From Hyphomicrobiales bacterium (GTDB lineage Bacteria; Pseudomonadota; Alphaproteobacteria; Rhizobiales; Rhizobiaceae), in assembly GCA_002401155.1 (NCBI GenBank), contig NVSG01000002.1:655462-719461 (forward strand): a DNA stretch of 64,000 bases, written 5' to 3'. Under the pieces are notes generated by a model. The model saw only the letters and a list, made by a program, of their open reading frames with translations, ran no database searches and was not told where the DNA came from. How positions within the stretch are numbered: position 1 is the stretch's first letter; each line of letters starts with the position of its first letter. The position numbers were made by a program, and so were the translations under genes. Below are positions 20,274 through 28,264 of this stretch, piece after piece.

Positions 20274-20699
20274 CTAACAATGCCTTGATTTGATGTCTTT
20301 CAAGACGTCTTCAAATTTCTTGGCAGCCTTAGCGCTTACGCCATTTCGTTCATAGTCCCTGCGCACCGCCTCTTCAAAACGCCGGGCCAGACCGTCCAGC
20401 GTTTCGCGGTTGTTTGCATTATGCCGTGATGGTTCGCTGTCAAACAGATTGATCCAGCGATCGCTGACCTGTCCGGTTTTCAATAATTTGTCGAGATAAT
20501 AATGCGGGTCATTGGACGAAAATAAGATGCCAAGAATTCCGGCAATGATCGATAACGGGCTGAGTAAAAGATCGCGAATACCATCAGCGGCCAGTTTGAA
20601 TTGAAACAGGATTACCCGATAGATAAGCTTAGAACGACTGGACCTCACGAGAACTTGCCTTTCATCGTACTGAATCGATGAATCATCTTCAAATTGCAT
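20274..20699 (-). CDS. Conserved hypothetical, one membrane hairpin
   Basis: I do not recognise a family. The 141-residue protein has a polar N-terminus, a hydrophobic stretch at about 45-60 (LLLSPLSIIAGILGILF), and a long charged C-terminal half (ETLDGLARRFEEAVRRDYERNG) likely to be helical. It lies alone between ygfZ and the exported protein gene on the same strand. Coding potential is supported by even codon use and the absence of a better frame. Confidence 0.6.
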   Translation of the reverse strand: MQFEDDSSIQYDERQVLVRSSRSKLIYRVILFQFKLAADGIRDLLLSPLSIIAGILGILFSSNDPHYYLDKLLKTGQVSDRWINLFDSEPSRHNANNRETLDGLARRFEEAVRRDYERNGVSAKAAKKFEDVLKDIKSRHC

Positions 20700-20751
20700 T
20701 TTTATCCCCTTTGCGCATTATTTGGGTAAGGAGCACCAAAATTGCAATAGG

Positions 20752-21483
20752 TTAGTCCCCAGCAACAAAGAAACGCCAGCGCCCTTTCGGAGTAATTCCG
20801 ACCCGGTAGAAAATATAAGCCCCGAAAGATGCCATATCTTCAAAATCTCCATAGGTGATAATCCGAAACAGCTCGACCCGTTGCTTGGGCGTCAGTTTGT
20901 CGATGGGCTGGGCGAAGAAATAGGGCCAGACAAAGAGTTCTTGCTCCGTGCCCTCATCCAGATGAACGAAGCCCGATTCTAGGATTTCAATTAAAATTGC
21001 CAATACTTCATGCCCCTCGGAATCACCGGAAAGGGTTTTGAGAAAACTAATCGGGTCATCCTCAATACCGCTGAGTGAGAGCATGGTGGTATTGTTGCCA
21101 TACCCGATATAAGGGCGCAGTTTTTCCACATCGCCAGTTCTTGCAGCTTCCAGTATCAGTTCATGCATTCGCCGTGTTGGGAAGGGCAAGAGGGCCAAAT
21201 CTCGCAAGATTGGCGGGGGCGTATATTGATTGATATTCGGCGGGCTGGTAATCGATTTTTTAGGAAGGTCTTCGGAAAAATCCTCTTCCGTTTCTTTATT
21301 TTCCACTGGAGCCTTCTCTGCCCCGTCCTTTTTTGATGGTTCGGAAGCAGCTTCAGGAACCTTGGGCGCATCCGATTGGGCAAAAGCCATTGGGGCATTG
21401 TTGATGCTCATCACCAAAACCCCCAGCACGCCAATCAATATGGCATTCCTCAATCGCCCGAAAACTATGCGCAACATTTCCAT
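20752..21483 (-). CDS. Exported hypothetical protein
   Basis: Predicted periplasmic protein of unknown function. From ATG at 21483 (GGACGGG just upstream) the protein has 243 residues; the frame is open to 21540 but the extra residues lack a ribosome site. A signal peptide ends near PMAFAQ. A low-complexity Glu/Lys/Pro linker follows (about 35-75), then a folded region from QYTPPPILRDLALLPFPTRRMHELILEAARTG containing helical-repeat-like segments. Proteins of this look occur in other Hyphomicrobiales, but I cannot name a family. Do not read a copper link into it: it lies after the cytochrome operon with a 111-bp gap. Confidence 0.65.
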   Translation of the reverse strand: MEMLRIVFGRLRNAILIGVLGVLVMSINNAPMAFAQSDAPKVPEAASEPSKKDGAEKAPVENKETEEDFSEDLPKKSITSPPNINQYTPPPILRDLALLPFPTRRMHELILEAARTGDVEKLRPYIGYGNNTTMLSLSGIEDDPISFLKTLSGDSEGHEVLAILIEILESGFVHLDEGTEQELFVWPYFFAQPIDKLTPKQRVELFRIITYGDFEDMASFGAYIFYRVGITPKGRWRFFVAGD

Positions 21484-21594
21484 CCCGTCCACTAGTCTCG
21501 GCCATGATAGGACGAAAATTAGAATTCGCAAAGTCTTCAATTCAGTTAGTCTTTCCCAACAGGTGTCCTGAGTTGATAAATCAAAATATGAAGT

Positions 21595-22482
21595 CTATTC
21601 CTCATCCAGCAGATAGATGGAAATTGCGGCAAGATCATTATCATTGAGGAAGGAAGTTCCCTCACGCACAATTTCTCCCATGGCGCCGCCAAAAACATCG
21701 CCATCGGGGCGCACACCGGTACGCAACGCATATTTTAAATTGCTGAACGTCCATCCTTCGGCCAAAAGTTTGGTGCTGGTGATTGGGGGTGATTTGCCGC
21801 CATTGGGCAGGTCGCCAGCACCCTCCATGCGTTGATCAATTTCCCGAGCGCCGGCTAAATTCCTTGGCGTGTGACAAGCCCCGCAATGGGCCGGACCTTC
21901 AACAATATATTTCCCGCGATTCCATGCTGCGCTTTTGGCAAGAACAGGCTCCGATTGTGCTTCGTCCAAAAATGCATAACGCCACAGTTTTAGGCCGGGT
22001 CTGAAGTTGAAAGGAAAATTCAGATCAAGCGGTTTTGACGGATCACTAACCGCCGGTACGGTTTGGAAAGCTGCCCATAAATCGGCAATGTCCTGATCGC
22101 TGAGTTTTGAATAAAATGGATAGGGAAAAGCCGGGTAATAGGGTTCCCCAGATTTCGAAATGCCATGGCGAACAGCTTTGGTAAAATCACCCACCGTCCA
22201 TGCGCCAATGCCAAATTCTTTGTCGGTGGTGAGGTTGGGCGTATAAAACGTCCCGAAGTTGGTTTTTAAAGCTACGCCGCCCGCCAGTGGCGCGCCGCCT
22301 TTTTCGCTATTGGTATGACAAGCAATACAGCCTGACATTCGTGCGAGATAAGCGCCGCGTGCCGCATCGCCCTCGAGAGAAATTACAGTATTTTCAGGTT
22401 CAATTGGCCAATAAGCCAATGCCGCTGCGGCCGCCCCGACCAAAATCAGGGCGACCAACAACAAGGATAAGATAAATTTCAT
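21595..22482 (-). CDS. Dihaem cytochrome c
   Basis: Periplasmic or membrane-anchored electron carrier with two haem c sites: CIACH at 52-56 and CGACH at 200-204. The N-terminus (MKFILSLLLVALILVGAAAAALAYW) is a signal anchor. The 295-residue architecture, with GAYLARMSGCIACH and the KYIVEGPAHCGACHTPRN segment, resembles the cytochrome subunits of periplasmic alcohol and aldehyde dehydrogenases, but no dehydrogenase lies nearby. It is the last gene of the four-gene cluster, starting 2 nt after the cytochrome c' stop, so it probably shares the copper-type promoter. Confidence 0.88.
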   Translation of the reverse strand: MKFILSLLLVALILVGAAAAALAYWPIEPENTVISLEGDAARGAYLARMSGCIACHTNSEKGGAPLAGGVALKTNFGTFYTPNLTTDKEFGIGAWTVGDFTKAVRHGISKSGEPYYPAFPYPFYSKLSDQDIADLWAAFQTVPAVSDPSKPLDLNFPFNFRPGLKLWRYAFLDEAQSEPVLAKSAAWNRGKYIVEGPAHCGACHTPRNLAGAREIDQRMEGAGDLPNGGKSPPITSTKLLAEGWTFSNLKYALRTGVRPDGDVFGGAMGEIVREGTSFLNDNDLAAISIYLLDEE

Positions 22483-22484
22483 CC

Positions 22485-23060
22485 CTATTTTTTCTCAAAC
22501 CGGAATTTTGTATGGCAGGCAGAACAGGTCTGCGCCACCATATTGAAAACGCCGTCAATCGGCATAGAAGCAAGCATTTGCGGTGTTGGCATATGGGCAT
22601 CACCATCCATTATGCCGCCTTTGCCCATCATGCCTCCGCTCGTCATCCCACCGCTCTTCATCATTGAGCCGCTACCAGCCATCATCAGGTCATTTCCTGC
22701 GGCGGCCTCCATGCCGGTTGCCAGCGTGTTCAACTGGTCGGCAAGATTATTGAATTCTTCCCAATTCGACCAGATTTCATCACGGGCTTCCGAAGGCTTG
22801 ATATTGCTGTGATCGGGAAAGAGCTTCGTTAGAGAATTTCCCGAATGGTCCAAAATAGTGTGTGCGCTGGCCCTGATCAAATCAGCATCCAATGGGCTTT
22901 CACCCCGCATCATTATCGCCATTGTCTTCATCACCTTGCCCATATTAGACATGGCATCCATACGTTGTTTAACAACGCCGCTCGCGCCCCCATGCGCGAA
23001 AGCTGCGACTGTCATCATGACAAGCGCACTCGCCGAGGCGACCAGTATTTTCTTATTCAT
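22485..23060 (-). CDS. Cytochrome c' with Met-rich insert
   Basis: Class II cytochrome (c' family): a four-helix bundle with the haem site near the C-terminus, here CSACH at 179-183 followed by KFR. ATG at 23060 gives MNKKILVASASALVMMTVAAFA, a clean signal peptide; a start at 23075 adds five residues. Helix 1 contains VVKQRMDAMSNMGKVMKTM, typical of the family. Between helices 3 and 4 (about 125-163) an extra Gly/Ser/Met segment (MMAGSGSMMKSGGM and onward) occurs that ordinary cytochromes c' lack. Met clusters of this kind bind Cu(I) in periplasmic proteins, so a copper role is inferred. Confidence 0.85.
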   Translation of the reverse strand: MNKKILVASASALVMMTVAAFAHGGASGVVKQRMDAMSNMGKVMKTMAIMMRGESPLDADLIRASAHTILDHSGNSLTKLFPDHSNIKPSEARDEIWSNWEEFNNLADQLNTLATGMEAAAGNDLMMAGSGSMMKSGGMTSGGMMGKGGIMDGDAHMPTPQMLASMPIDGVFNMVAQTCSACHTKFRFEKK

Positions 23061-23132
23061 TGATTGTATTTCCACAAAATTTCACAAACATTCAACAGCC
23101 CAAATGCATGGGCCGCGATTTTAAAAAATGCT

Positions 23133-23498
23133 CTATGAAATTAGTCGCGGTGGCGGTGGGTCCGGCCAGAAACTGGCATTGGAGCACCGTCGCCCGTATG
23201 AAGGAAATTTGTCGAGGATAACGCGTTCAAAAACGATGTTCAAATCACCAACCAGATAATGGATATCGGCACCGCAGTGCATTCCATTCAATTGGATATC
23301 GTTCTGGTCTGCCTCGCTAAGGTGGTCATGATGTGCCACCTCGTGTTCTATTTCATGGGTGCCTTGATTGTAGTGTTGGTGAGGCAACTCATCGGCGTGA
23401 GAAAACGTTCCGCCAACCAATAACAAAGTCATCAGAGATAGGAGGGAAAATATCCTTCCCAACACTTTTAAAAGTCTGGATGACATGGAAAATTGCAT
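23133..23498 (-). CDS. Exported His-rich small protein
   Basis: Unrecognised 121-residue protein with a signal peptide ending near GTFSHA. The mature N-terminus is rich in His (HQHYNQGTHEIEHEVAHHDH), followed by GMHCG and a Pro-rich end (DPPPPRLIS). The ATG overlaps the stop of the upstream cytochrome as TAATG, showing tight coupling; the frame is open further upstream but that part is antisense-like shadow of the cytochrome. His-rich and Cys motifs with a PPPPR tail resemble small proteins seen near copper-resistance genes, so metal binding is likely. Homology is not claimed. Confidence 0.7.
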   Translation of the reverse strand: MQFSMSSRLLKVLGRIFSLLSLMTLLLVGGTFSHADELPHQHYNQGTHEIEHEVAHHDHLSEADQNDIQLNGMHCGADIHYLVGDLNIVFERVILDKFPSYGRRCSNASFWPDPPPPRLIS

Positions 23499-23923
23499 TA
23501 ATGGATACCATTCGCTCTTTGCAGAACCCGCACATATGCGACAATCTTTTGCACATCTTCCTTGGAAGCGCCAGTCACTGGCGGCATATTGCCAAATGGC
23601 CAATGATGCGCCCGAACGCCCCTTTGGGCCGCAAGAATAAAGGATTGGTCTCCGTGATGGTTTGGTTCGTAGATTTTATGAACCAATGGCGGTGCGACGC
23701 CGTCACGCCCGGCAGCATTTGCTCCGTGGCAGGCCGCGCAGTTTTTATTGAAAAGCTGTTCACCAGCAACGGCAACGCCCGTAAGGTCGGGCACTCTAAC
23801 GCCGACAATCGGCTTGCCAGAAACCATTTGCTCCCCGGGAGGGCTTTCAGCCTGAGGCCAAAACCAATAGGCACCCGCTGCCAGGAGCAGTGCTAAAAGG
23901 GGCAAAATCGATTTTTTGTTCAT
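23498..23923 (-). CDS. Monohaem cytochrome c
   Basis: Class I c-type cytochrome, first gene of the cluster. The 141-residue protein has an N-terminal signal anchor (ILPLLALLLAAGAYWFW), haem motif CAACH at 62-66 in LFNKNCAACHGANAAGRDG, and probable axial Met113 in GNMPPV. The C-terminal helix IVAYVRVLQRANGI resembles cytochromes encoded beside multicopper oxidases, though none is present here. The ATG lies about 28 nt after the predicted start of the MerR-type promoter. Its ribosome site is weak. Confidence 0.88.
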   Translation of the reverse strand: MNKKSILPLLALLLAAGAYWFWPQAESPPGEQMVSGKPIVGVRVPDLTGVAVAGEQLFNKNCAACHGANAAGRDGVAPPLVHKIYEPNHHGDQSFILAAQRGVRAHHWPFGNMPPVTGASKEDVQKIVAYVRVLQRANGIH

Positions 23924-23957
23924 GGTCTAAGGCCACTATAGTGAACTGTGATGCGCA

Positions 23958-23988
23958 CTTATAGACCTTCCCCCCACTGGAAGCTCAA
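23958..23988 (-). promoter_or_regulatory. CueR/MerR-type promoter of cytochrome operon
   Basis: On the minus strand TTGAGC (23988-23983) and TATAAG (23963-23958) are separated by 19 bp, the long spacer typical of MerR-family activated promoters. The spacer is centred on a dyad at 23964-23986, GA(G)CTTCC-7-GGAAG(G)TC, with seven of eight outer pairs matching. This geometry is the same as the Escherichia coli copA operator read by CueR. It lies 35 bp upstream of the cytochrome c start. No cueR-like gene is in the window. Confidence 0.75.
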
Positions 23989-24000
23989 CAGCTTGTTCAA

Positions 24001-24030
24001 ATATTGAAAACTCAATATCTGGGGGGGGGG
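24001..24030. repeat. Hairpin plus ten-G tract
   Basis: ATATTGA-AAAC-TCAATAT (24001-24018) is a perfect 7-bp inverted repeat, followed by CT and a run of ten G at 24021-24030. It lies upstream of the copper-type promoter and downstream of the 24067-24324 gene stop. Such homopolymers can change length by slippage. It is not a terminator for the upstream gene because no T-run follows on that strand. Confidence 0.5.
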
Positions 24031-24066
24031 CTAAAGCCTATTATCCCAAAGCTTGTTGCCCACAGT

Positions 24067-24324
24067 CTATTGCAATGTAATTTGCGGTAGAAAAGCACCA
24101 TGTTCGTCCAGCTTGCGCAGGCGTGTCAGCATCCGGCCCGTTTCGCCGTCACCATATTTGGTCACCAATTCGCGAATCGAGCCCTCAACCAATATTTCAG
24201 CTACCAGTTCAGGTTCAATGCCCTGCTCATCGGCTTCTTCCCAGAGATCTGCAAACATTTGTTGGATGATTGCTTTTTTCTCTTCGGCAATTTGGGCTTT
24301 GAGATCGTAAGACAGCTTTTTCAT
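24067..24324 (-). CDS. Small helical protein, unknown
   Basis: Unrecognised 85-residue protein. It reads as mainly helical and charged (LKAQIAEEKKAIIQQMFADLWEEADEQG), with a central ELVAEILVEGSIRELV and a Lys/Arg-rich segment RMLTRLRKLDEHG. No signal peptide or membrane helix is present. It lies upstream of the cytochrome operon on the same strand, but the 143-bp gap holding a separate promoter suggests independent transcription. Confidence 0.55.
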   Translation of the reverse strand: MKKLSYDLKAQIAEEKKAIIQQMFADLWEEADEQGIEPELVAEILVEGSIRELVTKYGDGETGRMLTRLRKLDEHGAFLPQITLQ

Positions 24325-24474
24325 GTGGGTTTCATGCCCTCAAAACAATTTGGTCAAAATGAATACCGAGCAAAAACCTCACTGATTGAAGCATTTGCAA
24401 AACTCTTCATAGTGCTAAATGTTTGAAACCCCAATAGATATCCGTAAAAACAGGCGCGGATTTTGGTCTAGTGG

Positions 24475-24900
24475 TTAACGGCCATACCGGTCAGGGATTT
24501 CAGCAGAAACCCGCGCGCCCTGTTTTAAATAGCGGTTTGCAGCGGTAACGGCGGTGGGGGTGCACTCGCGATAAATTTCGCGAAACCCTCTGAAACCTTT
24601 GTTGAAATTTGCAATCAGCCTTGCCTTGCGTTCATCCGTTGGCTCTTCATTGGCGATCAGAAAGGTCATTTTCTCGCGCCAGAGCTGCTCCTCGTTTGAA
24701 TCGCATAATGCTCGCAAATAATGCAACGCGCCCAGAATTTCGGCCAGCCGCATCATTTGATCATCATAAGCAGGGGGAAGCACATCGATACGCGGCTTCG
24801 GCGTAGGCGTATTTGTCTTGGCAGTTTGCGCGAAAGCAAGCGGCGAACCCGTAAGGAGAATCGCTAAAATTGTAAATTTAAAGAAGCCGCCGCGCATCAT
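24475..24900 (-). CDS. TIGR02301 family exported protein
   Basis: Uncharacterised exported protein family restricted largely to alphaproteobacteria. ATG at 24900 (or 24897) gives a signal peptide ending near PLAFAQ. The mature part contains LGALHYLRALCDSNEEQLWREKM and FNKGFRGFREIYRECTPTA, the conserved Cys-bearing segments of the TIGR02301 model as I know it. Upstream ATG at 24927 adds residues before the signal peptide and is less likely. The function is unknown. Confidence 0.78.
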   Translation of the reverse strand: MMRGGFFKFTILAILLTGSPLAFAQTAKTNTPTPKPRIDVLPPAYDDQMMRLAEILGALHYLRALCDSNEEQLWREKMTFLIANEEPTDERKARLIANFNKGFRGFREIYRECTPTAVTAANRYLKQGARVSAEIPDRYGR

Positions 24901-24985
24901 TTTTACAGTAATTCCACAAATCACCAATCATCAATCAATGGGGCATCCATACCCCATCCTGCAATCTGTGAAAATGATTAAATGT

Positions 24986-25990
24986 CTATTGGCGTATTTT
25001 GACGTCAGGATGGAATGCATGGGCAACAAAAGCGAAGGTGACATCATAGGCCACATCTTTGCTTTCGCGCTGCACGGTGACATTGCCAACTTCCCGCCCT
25101 TTGGAAATATCGCCCACATCCAAAGCCGAGGCTTGCCCCTCCTGCCAGTTAAACTGGAAGCCGTTAATTGCCATTTTGCCCTGATCGCGCAGTTTTTTCA
25201 TGGAAAGAATAATTAGACCATCCACATCGCGAACAACAATCACCCGTGCCATGGCTTCAATGTTTTTTGGTAATGAACCACGGAAAAGAAATGGCGTGTT
25301 GCCGCTATTATCATAGCTCACATAAGGGTTTTTGCCATAATTTCGGTTACTGGCATTGTTGGGAACCAACACTTTGCCATCAGGAAAACGCTTTTTGAAA
25401 TTGGCAAAAGATTCAAGCCGCGACGGCACAATGCGCAAGAGTTTCCCTTTATAATCTCCAATCACCGCCTCGCCAGAAAATTGCTGCCACCAGCTTTCAT
25501 TCACCCGATCATACATCAGGAGATCAGAATTTCGCAGGCGCCCCGTAGTGCCAAAAGTGTGACGCTTACCGTCAATCGTCGCATCAAACACGATGGCCGC
25601 ATTGCAAAGGGGACAATAGGTGATGATAACAGCTTTACCGCCGACAATGTCATTGGTAATCTCATGCCACATCAAAATGCTGAGCGGGTAGGCGCGTGCG
25701 TCACCATTAATTTCCAGTCCGATCACTGGCTCCCGATCGCTAAATTGTGTGGCTTCAGCGATGGTTACGAATTTTGGATCATCAATCGAAGGAATACCAT
25801 CTTTTGGCGGACCTCCGGACATCACTTCTGAAAATTTAATCGAAGTTTTGGAAAAATCCGTCTTCCAGTTTTCACGAGCGACTGGATTTGGGTCGGATTT
25901 GGCCATATTGACACATCCAAACGCCAGTAAAAGCGCAAAAAATACGATGGAAACAAAACTACGGTTTCTTATGGAGTTTTTAAAATACAC
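24986..25990 (-). CDS. DUF3179 domain protein
   Basis: Exported protein of the DUF3179 family; the biochemical role is unknown. The 334-residue protein starts with a signal peptide containing a Cys in FGCVNM, so it may be a lipoprotein. The family core is easy to see: DGIPSIDDPKFVTIAEA, EPVIGLEINGDARAYPLSIL, WHEITNDIVGG and ITYCPLCNAAIVFD. The CPLC pair could bind metal or be a disulfide. It stands alone between the TIGR02301 gene and the NUDIX gene. Confidence 0.85.
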   Translation of the reverse strand: MYFKNSIRNRSFVSIVFFALLLAFGCVNMAKSDPNPVARENWKTDFSKTSIKFSEVMSGGPPKDGIPSIDDPKFVTIAEATQFSDREPVIGLEINGDARAYPLSILMWHEITNDIVGGKAVIITYCPLCNAAIVFDATIDGKRHTFGTTGRLRNSDLLMYDRVNESWWQQFSGEAVIGDYKGKLLRIVPSRLESFANFKKRFPDGKVLVPNNASNRNYGKNPYVSYDNSGNTPFLFRGSLPKNIEAMARVIVVRDVDGLIILSMKKLRDQGKMAINGFQFNWQEGQASALDVGDISKGREVGNVTVQRESKDVAYDVTFAFVAHAFHPDVKIRQ

Positions 25991-26065
25991 AGCTCAAACC
26001 TCTCGATTGAACTGCAATTTCACATATATTGACGTCCCGCGCCATTCAAACTCAATCAAACCGGT

Positions 26066-26524
26066 TCAAGATTGAGTGAGGATAACCCCGTGCGCCCGCG
26101 CAATAATCACCTCAGCTTGCGGAGTGAGGGGCAGGGAGGCCAATTCTGACATCGCCACCCATCGGGCATCCTCGGCGTCATCTCCTGCCCGTAAATTTTC
26201 CGAAAAGTGAAGGCTGGTAAACACCTCCAGCCGAAAATTGCTTTCAATCTTCACGCCATCTTTCATATGAAACGGGATGAATTCCTGCACAAACATCAAA
26301 TTGGATACACGCAACCCCGTTTCCTCGAGAATTTCGCGAATCGCTGCCTGTTCATGGGTTTCGCCAGCTTCTACTCTGCCACCGGGAAGTGACCAAAGCC
26401 CTTTCAGAGGCTCGCGCCCGCGCAATATCAACAAAACCCGCTCGTCATCAAATAACGCAACAGATGTAGCCTGAATGATAGAATTGTCTGGCAAAGGTGC
26501 TTTCTCCGTGTTTGGGTCTGACAA
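26066..26524 (-). CDS. NUDIX hydrolase
   Basis: NUDIX pyrophosphohydrolase of unknown substrate. The box is complete: [22 protein letters not shown], matching GX5EX7REUXEEXGU. Flanking WSLPGG and the 152-residue length suggest an ADP-ribose, NADH or oxidised-nucleotide type enzyme. It is divergent from the SRAP gene with a 40-bp gap. A sanitising role next to a DNA-crosslink repair protein is plausible but inferred. Confidence 0.87.
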   Translation of the reverse strand: MSDPNTEKAPLPDNSIIQATSVALFDDERVLLILRGREPLKGLWSLPGGRVEAGETHEQAAIREILEETGLRVSNLMFVQEFIPFHMKDGVKIESNFRLEVFTSLHFSENLRAGDDAEDARWVAMSELASLPLTPQAEVIIARAHGVILTQS

Positions 26525-26564
26525 TTAGACGGAATCAGGCAAACTTAGCAATCGGGAGGGATAA

Positions 26565-27302
26565 ATGTGCGGACGATACGCCCTGCTTGAAGACGAAAAA
26601 GCCGTTGCAGACCTGTTCGGCATCGAAAATATCGAGCAATTTCCGCCGCGCTACAACATCGCGCCAACCCAGCCAATATTGATGATCGGCACCGATGGCG
26701 CCTCACAAATTGCGCCCATTCTGGTGCGCTGGGGTCTGGTTCCTTCATGGGTAAAAGAACCGGGTGAATTTTCCCTGCTGCTAAACGCACGCAGCGAAAC
26801 AGCCATTGAAAAACCATCCTTCCGCAATGCCATGCGCCATCACCGAATGCTGATCCCGGCATCTGGATATTACGAATGGTATCGAAAGGGCGAAGAAAAA
26901 CAGGCCTATTGGGTGCGGCCCCGTGATGGCGGCATCATGGCCTTTGGCGGTCTGATGGAAAGTTGGGCCAGTCCCGATGGCAGCGAAATCGATAGCGGAT
27001 GCATTCTAACCACTAGCGCCAACAAATCCCTATCAAGCATTCATCACCGCATGCCGGTGATCATCAGGTCGCAGGATTTCGAGCGATGGCTGGATTGTAA
27101 AACCCAGGAACCAAGAGATATCAAAGATTTGATGTTGCCCTTCGATGAGGACTATCTTGAGGCTATTCCGGTTGGAAAAGCGGTCAACAAGGTTTCAAAT
27201 TCCGATCCGGAAATTCAGACAAGGGTTGAAATTGAAACCACTGGTGAAGGGCTGAAAAAGCCCGGCAATCCGGTCGAAACCGACCAGATGAATCTGTTTT
27301 AA
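26565..27302 (+). CDS. SRAP (HMCES/YedK) abasic-site protein
   Basis: SOS-response-associated peptidase family protein that forms a covalent thiazolidine link with abasic sites in single-stranded DNA. Cys2 is present in MCGRYALL, the essential residue, with Asn in RYNIAPTQP and the active Glu in PASGYYEWYR. HRMPVII with the conserved His is also visible. The 245-residue length is normal. ATG at 26565 has GGGAGGG upstream. Its stop overlaps the stop of the next minus-strand frame by 4 nt. Confidence 0.93.
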   Translation: MCGRYALLEDEKAVADLFGIENIEQFPPRYNIAPTQPILMIGTDGASQIAPILVRWGLVPSWVKEPGEFSLLLNARSETAIEKPSFRNAMRHHRMLIPASGYYEWYRKGEEKQAYWVRPRDGGIMAFGGLMESWASPDGSEIDSGCILTTSANKSLSSIHHRMPVIIRSQDFERWLDCKTQEPRDIKDLMLPFDEDYLEAIPVGKAVNKVSNSDPEIQTRVEIETTGEGLKKPGNPVETDQMNLF

Positions 27303-27487
27303 AGCACGAAATTATAGGTGCCAAATGGGCCGGGTATTCTCATACGGTCAACATTGTCACGGCGAATCTGTTTCAGGGCCGCATCGGCTTGAATAGCCGG
27401 CAAATTAACAGTAGCAAATCGAGCGCACATGGCGTCATCGCGTTCGCGATCTGCCTTGGAGCGAAATTGTTCTGATCGTTGGTTCAT
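27299..27487 (-). CDS. Small hypothetical protein
   Basis: Sixty-two-residue frame tail-to-tail with the SRAP gene. It is polar and basic at the N-terminus (MNQRSEQFRSKADRERDDAM), then contains ATVNLPAIQADAALKQIRRDN. An AGG precedes the ATG by about 11 nt, which is a weak ribosome site. No family is recognised. Codon use is normal and no competing frame fills this stretch, so it may be a real small gene. Confidence 0.4.
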   Translation of the reverse strand: MNQRSEQFRSKADRERDDAMCARFATVNLPAIQADAALKQIRRDNVDRMRIPGPFGTYNFVL

Positions 27488-27652
27488 TGTTTTATACCTA
27501 ATGAGTTTAGCATCACTGCCTGTTCTGACTGATATAATGGAGCCAACGGGTTAACAATGTGCAAAACATCACATGATTGAATAATCATATTAAATAATCC
27601 ATTAATAACGGCCACTAATAACGGCATGTAGATAATCGGGGAAACCATCGTT

Positions 27653-28264
27653 TTGTACTATCCTGCTCTTTCCGGTTTTGCGCTGGGCGGCTCGCTGATC
27701 ATCGCAATCGGGGCGCAAAATGCCTTCATTTTGCGCATGGGACTGCTGCGCCAGCACGTTTTTATCCTGTGCCTGATTTGTGCGCTGGCCGATGCCCTGC
27801 TGATTGTGATTGGTGTTGCTGGGCTGGGTGTATTCGTTGAAAAATACCCGCAATTGCTCAAATTTATCACGCTGGGCGGTTTTTTATTCCTGATCACCTA
27901 CGCAGCCCTTGCCGCCAAACGCGCAATTTTTCCTCATGCGATGATGGCCTCCTCGGAAAAAGATATCCCGTTAATGCAGGCAATCTCCATCTGCCTTGCA
28001 TTCACCTTTCTCAATCCGCACGTTTATCTGGATACGGTGGTGCTGGTCGGGGGGCTTGCTGCCCGCTGGCACGGTGCCGATAGAATAGCGTTCACGGTGG
28101 GGGCAGTTGCCGCATCTTTCGTCTGGTTTTTTGCGCTTGGTTATGGCGCACGATTGCTGCAGCCGGTGTTTGAAAGAAAAATCGCATGGCGTGTTCTCGA
28201 TGGTCTGATTGCGCTCGTTATGGCGTGGTTAGCCATTTCTCTACTCTTGAATTTTCTTAGTTGA
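27653..28264 (+). CDS. LysE/ArgO family amino-acid exporter
   Basis: Inner-membrane exporter of basic amino acids or related compounds (LysE superfamily). The 203-residue protein has about six hydrophobic helices. The family N-terminus is present: LIIAIGAQNAFILRMGLLRQH, then LICALADALLIVIGVAGLG. Further along, FTFLNPHVYLDTVVLVGGLAARW matches the conserved Pro-containing helix. The start is TTG at 27653 with GGGGA upstream; no ATG fits. No LysG-type regulator adjoins it. Confidence 0.85.
   Translation: MYYPALSGFALGGSLIIAIGAQNAFILRMGLLRQHVFILCLICALADALLIVIGVAGLGVFVEKYPQLLKFITLGGFLFLITYAALAAKRAIFPHAMMASSEKDIPLMQAISICLAFTFLNPHVYLDTVVLVGGLAARWHGADRIAFTVGAVAASFVWFFALGYGARLLQPVFERKIAWRVLDGLIALVMAWLAISLLLNFLS

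Noticed and set aside
22643-22690. Possible DNA tandem repeat in the Met-rich region of cytochrome c'
   Set aside because: The repetition is at the amino-acid level (Met/Gly/Ser); the DNA copies are too diverged to be a true tandem repeat.
24464-24477. TGGTCTAGTGGTTA, resembling a tRNA D-arm/A-box
   Set aside because: It overlaps the stop of the TIGR02301 gene and no T-arm or paired acceptor ends follow.
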